Below, one piece after another: positions 57,353-64,000 of a DNA stretch of 64,000 nucleotides (position 1 is its first letter; each line of letters starts with the position of its first letter). The stretch is from Struthio camelus (Eukaryota > Chordata > Aves > Struthioniformes > Struthionidae). Position numbers and translations under genes: made by a program. The notes under the pieces are model-generated. The model ran no database searches. It was not told the DNA's origin and was given only the letters and a program-made list of their open reading frames with translations. The stretch is taken from contig NC_090951.1 of assembly GCF_040807025.1 (NCBI RefSeq), forward strand, positions 30,283,573-30,347,572, written 5' to 3'.

Positions 57353-60300
57353 TAGAAATGATTGGCTAGAGTACACCTCATACAGCACAGTTAAACAACT
57401 TAGTCCCTTAATCAGATGGCAAGAGACACCTGGGACAAACATCCAGCTGCCGTTCCTGAACAGCCTGCTTATTCACACACTCTCCACTTACCATTTTAAT
57501 GCCATGTTTTGCTGCAAGGGATGTACAGGGAAATAAGTTGTGGTTTCAATTTGTTTGTCCTTATTTCTCAGTGAATTTTAAAGAAAAACAATACTTGTTG
57601 TGTCTCCTCTTGTCTAAGGGCGTGTATGGGCTAAAGGAGAGGGAAGAAACAGAGGAGCCTAATGGGATGTTAACACATATTCAAAATTCAGAATTCAAAA
57701 AAAGGCCTTGGGGAGATATATGTCATTGATATATGTCAATGAGACTCAAGCTGTGATCTCCCTTCAGCACCTTGGAAAAGCTGTCCCAAAACCCATGTTG
57801 CACACAGAGCTGTCTGGATCTGCAGTGTGGTCATTTCCCACCAGGCCCAGCCCTGGATCTCCAGCTGCAGGCAAACCTGAGCCAGCCACTGGCTCCAGGG
57901 GGCTCTCGCTGATGTCCTATCGATGCCACCGTGTGCTCACTTGGCAAGAAGTGGTTGGCTCGCCCCGCAAGCCCAGGCCCCATGATGTTGCTCGGCAGGA
58001 TGGCTCAACCCCATCAGTTGCTGGAGAATGATGTTATCTACCTGGAGATTGCTGGGAAGGCACAGGTATGTCGCATGCCTTCCATCCTCACTCTAAAGGT
58101 ATCGAGGAATTGGATTTGGGGGACTGTGCAGAGGGAAAGGTCCATCCTAAGAGAGTAATCTGGTCTGAGGACTGACTGAACAGAGGTCCCCACTCCAAAA
58201 ATAACTGTCTGCTAAAGCATTTCCTGCCCTTCAGAGTTCCCAGCAATCTGATGCCTTCAGGGGAATGAGATCTTCAGGAAGCTCCTGAAACATTGCTCTT
58301 CTAAGTTTCACATTGCTGGAGGTGTTTATGAGAGTAAATGTAGCAGCTCTCTCCAATATCACCAAGTCTGTGCTTGCCTTGGAGGTGGATGCACTTGCTC
58401 TGGGTTCGTGGCCTAACCTGGATCCTGACCTTAAGCCATCACTGGAGAGCAGAGAAACTGCTTAGTGCTGCATGGCCCAATGGGCTGCTGATAAAACAAT
58501 GCTTGGTCCAGTAAAACCAGAACCAAATTCAGTAAGTATCTCTGTGAGCCCAAAGCCTGTCATGCATGGCAAAAACAAGGACAAAGCAAATGACTTCTAC
58601 AAGGGACATGAGATTCTGGCATGAGCTATGCTTTGGGCAGGGCTTTGTCCAGACAACTCTAGTGGTCTCTTCTGACCTGAATTATCTTTTGAGAGTGGGA
58701 CTGGATGAAGGGCCACTTTAACGAGGAAACCAAAAAAGGAATTGGGAAGAAAATGCATATCCAGAGTATGTGGAGCGAGCATGCTGCAGAAGTGGCTTTA
58801 GGTGCCTAGGGGAACCTGGGCAAAGGCTGTGGAAGGCTTTGGGATGCACATGCCGGCTGAGCTTGTAGCAGTGCAGACTCACACCAGGAGGAGGCAGAGG
58901 AAGTTAGGCTGTTACATGAGATCAAAAGTGAAAAGGAGACCTCACAGTTCAGTGTGCAGCAGAGAGAGGCTGTGCCACTGTGTGCTGGAATTGTCCTGCA
59001 GAGGAAGCCAAGGAAGCAGGACACGCTGCCACAGAGAGATCAGAGGACATGCAGGAAGGCTGTCAGGGTGGAGCAAGGGTGAAGAATGCATCAACCCCCT
59101 CTGGCTCTGGACAAACTGAGGGCAGCAAATCAGCAGAGTTTTCTGACCTATTTCTGGCAAACAACTGGTAAAAAACTAAACCATAAAAAACCAAGTAGTC
59201 ATTGAGAGCATCCTTAAGAGAGAAGCTAGGCTGTGGCTGGCAGTGTGGTGGGGCTGGAAGACATACCCCAGCAGCGGGGGATGTTAGGAGAGGGAGGACT
59301 GAGGTGGCAGTGGCACTTGGTGGTGGAGACATGCTGCAGGGACCACTGTTCTGCCTGAGCTAGCCTCACTTCTGCACAGTGTGTGAGGGACCTCAGATGG
59401 CCAGCACATTGGGCTCCGTCCACAGGGATAGGCTTTCACCACCAGGCTGGTATAAGCAGGGCAAGAAGCAACCTTGGCTGAATTTAAGCACCAGAGAAGT
59501 CAGATCAGCACAGCTCTTAGGTACCGTAGGTGTAACAGAGACTGTCTTTACACCTTGCCTCTGCAACAGATGAAGCCCTACCTCAAAGCGTCAGTAGCTT
59601 AAACCCACCTGATAGATAAGTGCACACCAGACCCCCAGATTGGCACATCTCCATGTGCCATGGGGCACATGGGGATATTACATGGGGACAGTATTGGCAT
59701 TTCCATGTGTAATCCTGCAGGCTTTGTGTGAGGTCTCACTCCTGCATTTCCATTTCAGTCACTGCATAGGGGTCAGAAAAGCATCGTGTGGTTCTGTCTA
59801 GACACAAGCCCACCGCTTGCCTTACCCAGCTCCCCTCCCTGGGAACTGCTGCTGGGTCTCTGCATTTCACTGTTACATTTTTTGCTGGCTCAGTGGTGCC
59901 TGCATGTCCTCACCAGGATCAGATGGCTGTCATGGTAGTGCAGAGACCTGCTCCCTACTCCTTGCTCTTCCATCTGCAAGACCTCTGCAATCCCCCTGCT
60001 TCCCCCTCCCAGTGAGCCTGCGTGGGACATGGCACCACTGCTCAGATACACAGGCCCATACGCACAAACACAGCTAGCAAATACCGAGCTCATATATACA
60101 CATGCACAGGACCGCTTCCATAAGGCTGTTGTAAACATACGTCACAGGGAAGTGCTGTTTTGGGAGGTATTTAGTGAGCCTTCAGGTTGCTGAAACGAAA
60201 ATCATACTAGTACAGCTGAGAGCTTTATCTCAGAGGTAGCCTTACCCCAGGCAGCTTCAGTAACCGGGGAAAAACCACACAGGCAGGGAAGGAACGGGGC

Positions 60301-63300
60301 AAAGGGAAACGACCAAGTACAGTGGTACAGAATCCCAGTGGAGGATTTCAGAGCAGAGCTTCAAAGTGCCTGGGTCTGCTAACGTCAAAACAAAGGTTGC
60401 CTGGCCGGCCCCGTGCCCAGAGCCTGCTCAGATAACCACCAGCCTTACAACCAGGCTCTCCTGAGAGCTGTCAGCAAGGCTGCCCCGTGCAAAAGCAGGA
60501 TCGTGGCCAGCAGGGCAGAGGGCTGCCAGGAGCAGGGGGAGATGCCTGGCTTGCTGTGCCAGAGATGAGGGATGGCCTGAGGCAGCAGGTAAGCCTGTGA
60601 GCAGGAGCTGCAGGAGCATGGGGCTCTGCAGGGAAAGGTGCTAGGGGGAAGGAAGGTCTCAGAGGAGGCTCAGCCCAAGAGAGAGAGGAGGAAGGAGCTC
60701 CCGGGGCGCAGACAGGGCCATATCCAAGCTCTATGGGGTGGGGAAAAAGCAGGTACCAGCATTAGCATCCAGACTGCCACCCAGACAGGTGCTCAAGCAC
60801 CTCAGGTGCATCAAGGCCTCCAGAAGAGCACAGAGGGGTCTAAAGGGGTCCCCAAAGGCAGGTAGTGGCTCCTTCACCTCTACCCACAGCGTTTTTGTAT
60901 AACTAGTTCCTCCAGCTTTTTTGCCAAGCCCAGGCAGGGAAAAGCTCACCCTGCCTCGTGGCTCCCTCCCCACTGAATATTCCTCTTCCTCTTAAAACTT
61001 TTATTCAATAATACAGAATTCTTTCAATTATAATATAGACCTGTCCATCATGATGCTACGTCCCCTCCCGCCCCAGTCCTGGCAGAGGCCAGAGCCAGCT
61101 GGTTGACCGTGGTCCACGGAGGTCAGGGGCAACAGCTAGGAGAACAGAGGGAGAAACAATTAACCAACAACTGCTTTGCAGACCCTTTGCATTCCCGTGC
61201 TTTCTAGGGCAGGAAGAGAGCACCAAGGACTCAAAAGCAGAGGAACCTTTTACAGGCAGAAGGAAGGGTTGTATTATAAACAGGTGAGTGCCATTGAGCC
61301 AGGTGCTGTGCCCTGCTCTCAGCCCTGCCTGTGCTGCGCAGTCTACCCACCATTGCTCTACGCACCGATAGGACATTTGATTTGGTTCTCGTTCTGCTTA
61401 TGGAAAATTGGGAGAAACAGCATCAGACCTGGGGAGAGATGGTAGGGAAGTGAGCGTCACAGGGTGAGCGGGGCAGCGTCCGCGTATCGCAGAGCTTCTC
61501 CTCCTCCAGCCTGGCGAGCCAAGGCGACGGATGGAATGCTGCCCCGATGCCCTCCCAAACCTGCTCCCAGTCAGGCACAGACAACGGCCAGGGCCACAGC
61601 CATCCCTGCCGCACCTCTCTGCATGCGGGGGCCGATCCTGGGCAGTCCAGCAGAGCAGCGCTTTCACAGCTAGCCAGCCACAAGTTTGGAGTTTCTCCTC
61701 CCCAAACTCCTGTGCTAAGTCCCCCTCCATTGCCTGAAACTCCCCTTTTAGCCCAGCTAAAGGCTCCCATCTTGTGACAGCACAGACACTGTTGATACAG
61801 GCACAGACTAGCCAGAAAAGTTGCTTAGTGCTCTTAAGCTCTCCCCTTCTGCCCCCCTCAGTTGCTCCGATTCTGGTTTTTGAGCCTCTCTTACAAGGCA
61901 CTCAAAAAACCCAAGGCATGTTCACGAGGAATCTCAGAGGCAGACTTGACGGAAAGGCCAGCACATGCACCAGAGGACACTCCCACTCAGTGCAGCAGTA
62001 GCAGCCAGAGGCAGGAGAAAGTACACAAAGAAGCATGTTCAGGAACGTGCCCCAGCCTCCTTCCTTCGAAAGGACGAGATACTGACTCTAGCTGCCCGCT
62101 GTCCTTACATGCAGGAAAATACTTTGCTAACATCCAGGGGAAAGCAGTGTTTCCTGTTTTGAGGGCTGAAAGGACTGATGGGCGCAAAGAGGAACTGAAT
62201 CGAACTGCAACCAAGTGTACGTGCCATGGTTGGAATAGAAGAGGGAGCTGCTGTCGCAGCAGACACCTTCCTTATGTACACAGCTGCATCAGTTCAGCCA
62301 TCTCATTTCTTTGTGGGATGAACTTGTCACAGCTTATCATAACCCTCAACTGGATGCAGGGACATTCCTGGCAGGTTGTTCCTGCCACTCTAGTCACTGC
62401 AACCAAGGCATTTACCCATTTCGAACCACATGCTGGGAAGAGCATGCCATTAAGAGCATCAAGAAAGCATTTCTGGTAGTACTTCAGAAGAACAGACCTG
62501 GTACTTCCCTACATACTGCCTTGAAACCCCTCATCAGGTTTGGAAATTGTCCAGCGCTCATTTCCACACCTCTATCAAATTTCCTACAACAAACCCAACT
62601 TCCTCCCCCTAACCTCTTCTGCCTTGGCTCTCCAGAAGTCAGGAACACCAACACACAAGAGCTGGAAAACGTGCGAGTTCCCCATAGCAACTTGGATAAG
62701 CAAGTACAGCCATAAGAAATGTCCACTTCTGCCTTTTCACAAGGGAACAATTCAATACCCATATAAAAGTGGTTCAGAAATTCAGGTATAAACCACAAAA
62801 CGCCACTGGTGGTGGCACAGCTTAAGAGCACAAGAGAAGCCCAAAGCATTCAGGCCAGGCAGGCTGTAGGTAGCATAGATGGTAGGTCAGAGGGCTGGAA
62901 ACACTAGCTGAAGTTTTAAGGAGCATCTGCAGTAGAGCTAAGGCTAGTGAGGGCCAGCTCTCTGCTGTGACAAAAACACTGCCGTTGAACGGTTCCTCAG
63001 CCTGGACATGGATAACGTAGCTCGTGCACTTCTCTTCGCATCCCAGGGTGAAAGGAAAGAAGAGCTACTCCCTCCTCAGCACATCTTTAGAGACTGCCAT
63101 CCACCCCCACTGAGAAGAGACAACCCTGTGAGTACACACACAGAGAATTTTTGACTTCCAGCCACAAATCAGCAATTTCCAAACTCCAGTTACTTCTCCC
63201 TCAACCAGCAGTGTAACATACAAACCAGTACCATGAGCACCAGCTGTTTTGAGTCCAACATACCAGAACAATTGACTCCCAAGATGCACTGAAAACCTCC

Positions 63301-63500
63301 CGCTTCCTCTGTGGCCCGGAAGTGGACACAGTTTGCTGAAGTGAAACTCTTTGGTTGCAATTTTTCATGCTGTCAGCCCCAAGACTAAGAGCTCCCAATA
63401 CCCTTCTGATAAAAGGGGCAGGAACAGACAACGACCTCCTCTGGGAAGCAATGCCTTCAGCTGTTGCTCTTTCTGGATATCCCATACATTTCAGACCACA
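57353..63500. other. Intergenic, no gene recognised
   Basis: About 6.1 kb with only short ORFs and no familiar protein content. A minus-strand AATAAA lies at 61005-61000 but lacks a clear GU-rich element after it. A compact inverted repeat lies at 59651-59672. Part of the right side could be distal 3' UTR of the next minus-strand gene. Confidence 0.5.
59651..59672. repeat. Perfect 9-bp inverted repeat with 4-base loop
   Basis: Arms ccatgtgcc and ggcacatgg flank atgg. Pairing extends several bases further with two mismatches. No gene context is known. Confidence 0.8.
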
Positions 63501-63520
63501 GACGTTCAGACGTATAGATA

Positions 63521-64000
63521 TTTATTGGTTTCAGTGAATTATACAAATGGATTGACCTGCTATCGATGCCAATAGAACTTTATTGGAATATGGAATGTAA
63601 ACAGATGTTTCAAATAGAAACATTGTAACCTTATAAAAAATTAACTATTTCGACAATGCCGCAGAAGGAAATTCTGTGTTTAGGTGCTGGTGGGAAAACA
63701 CTATCTCCAGCTTCTAGGTTTAAGTATCACCAGAACCACTTGATGAAATTACACACAGAACAAGTAGAGGAGGCAACTGTGAATCGTGGGGCTATAAAGC
63801 CATCAAGGGATCTGATGAAAGAACCCACAAGACGAACCCCCCACCCCCCACAACAGGATCGGCACCCCAGAATTCAACAAATGGCTGATTTTGTTAAAAC
63901 ACTACGTGGATCCAAAGTCCTGGATCAGTAGCTGCACAGCCCCCTTCCCTGACAGCTCTGCTCCCACCACACTGCTGTTTCCTGATCCTTCCCCCCCCTC
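63521..64000 (-). other. Possible 3' UTR end of the next minus-strand gene (CSNK2A2 by synteny)
   Basis: Two minus-strand AATAAA hexamers lie at 63526-63521 and 63584-63579, in AT-rich sequence. The first is followed on that strand by GU-rich CGTCTGTGGTCTG. In human 16q21 the gene after CFAP20 is CSNK2A2, on the same strand, so these could be its poly(A) sites. No CSNK2A2 coding exon is visible in the window, so the identification rests on gene order alone. Confidence 0.35.

Noticed and set aside
58600-58700. Sequence resembling an ancient CR1 3' end (ctagtggtctcttctgacc)
   Set aside because: The match is short and the typical tail repeats are missing; too weak to call by eye.

Overview
The window is vertebrate nuclear DNA, almost certainly from a bird. 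Genes have many small exons with GT-AG introns, promoters sit in very GC-rich CpG islands, and the interspersed repeats I can recognise are all CR1 LINEs with the (ATTCTGTG)n type 3' end. Four protein genes can be placed by reading their translations against remembered human proteins: ZNF319 (minus), USB1 (plus), MMP15 (plus) and CFAP20 (minus). Order and orientation match human 16q21 (ZNF319-USB1-MMP15-CFAP20-CSNK2A2), which corresponds to a GC-rich avian chromosome such as chicken 11.

Layout: 0.1-6.6 kb is the long 3' UTR of ZNF319, followed by its single coding exon (6.6-8.3 kb), a first intron and a CpG island (10.6-12.1 kb) that serves as a bidirectional promoter with USB1. USB1 has seven coding exons (11.7-17.1 kb); its fifth intron appears to start with GC rather than GT. 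A gene-poor stretch leads to the CpG island and first exon of MMP15, whose ten coding exons (22.0-30.3 kb) encode a complete 657-residue membrane-type matrix metalloproteinase. From 31.5 to 39.1 kb there is no gene, but there is a cluster of long poly-C/poly-G runs. CFAP20 runs on the minus strand from 52.0 to 39.6 kb in six coding exons, the last carrying one codon plus the stop; an 8 kb first intron holds two CR1 fragments. Right behind its promoter lies a 30-bp G-rich minisatellite of about 22 copies (52.4-53.1 kb). The last 11 kb has one more CR1 fragment and no recognisable exon. Minus-strand poly(A) signals near 63.5 kb may be the 3' end of the next gene, expected to be CSNK2A2.

The genes do not form one pathway. 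USB1 trims the 3' end of U6 snRNA, CFAP20 is a ciliary doublet-microtubule protein, MMP15 is a cell-surface protease and ZNF319 a conserved zinc-finger protein. They are joined by old synteny and, for ZNF319/USB1, a shared promoter. I saw no clearly undescribed system. The observations most worth a second look are the minisatellite whose minus-strand frame stays open into the CFAP20 start codon, the GC-AG intron in USB1, GGGGCC and CGG repeats in the ZNF319/USB1 promoter, the HxC fingers of ZNF319 and overlapping upstream ORFs before MMP15. Comparisons with human proteins are from memory, not from a search.
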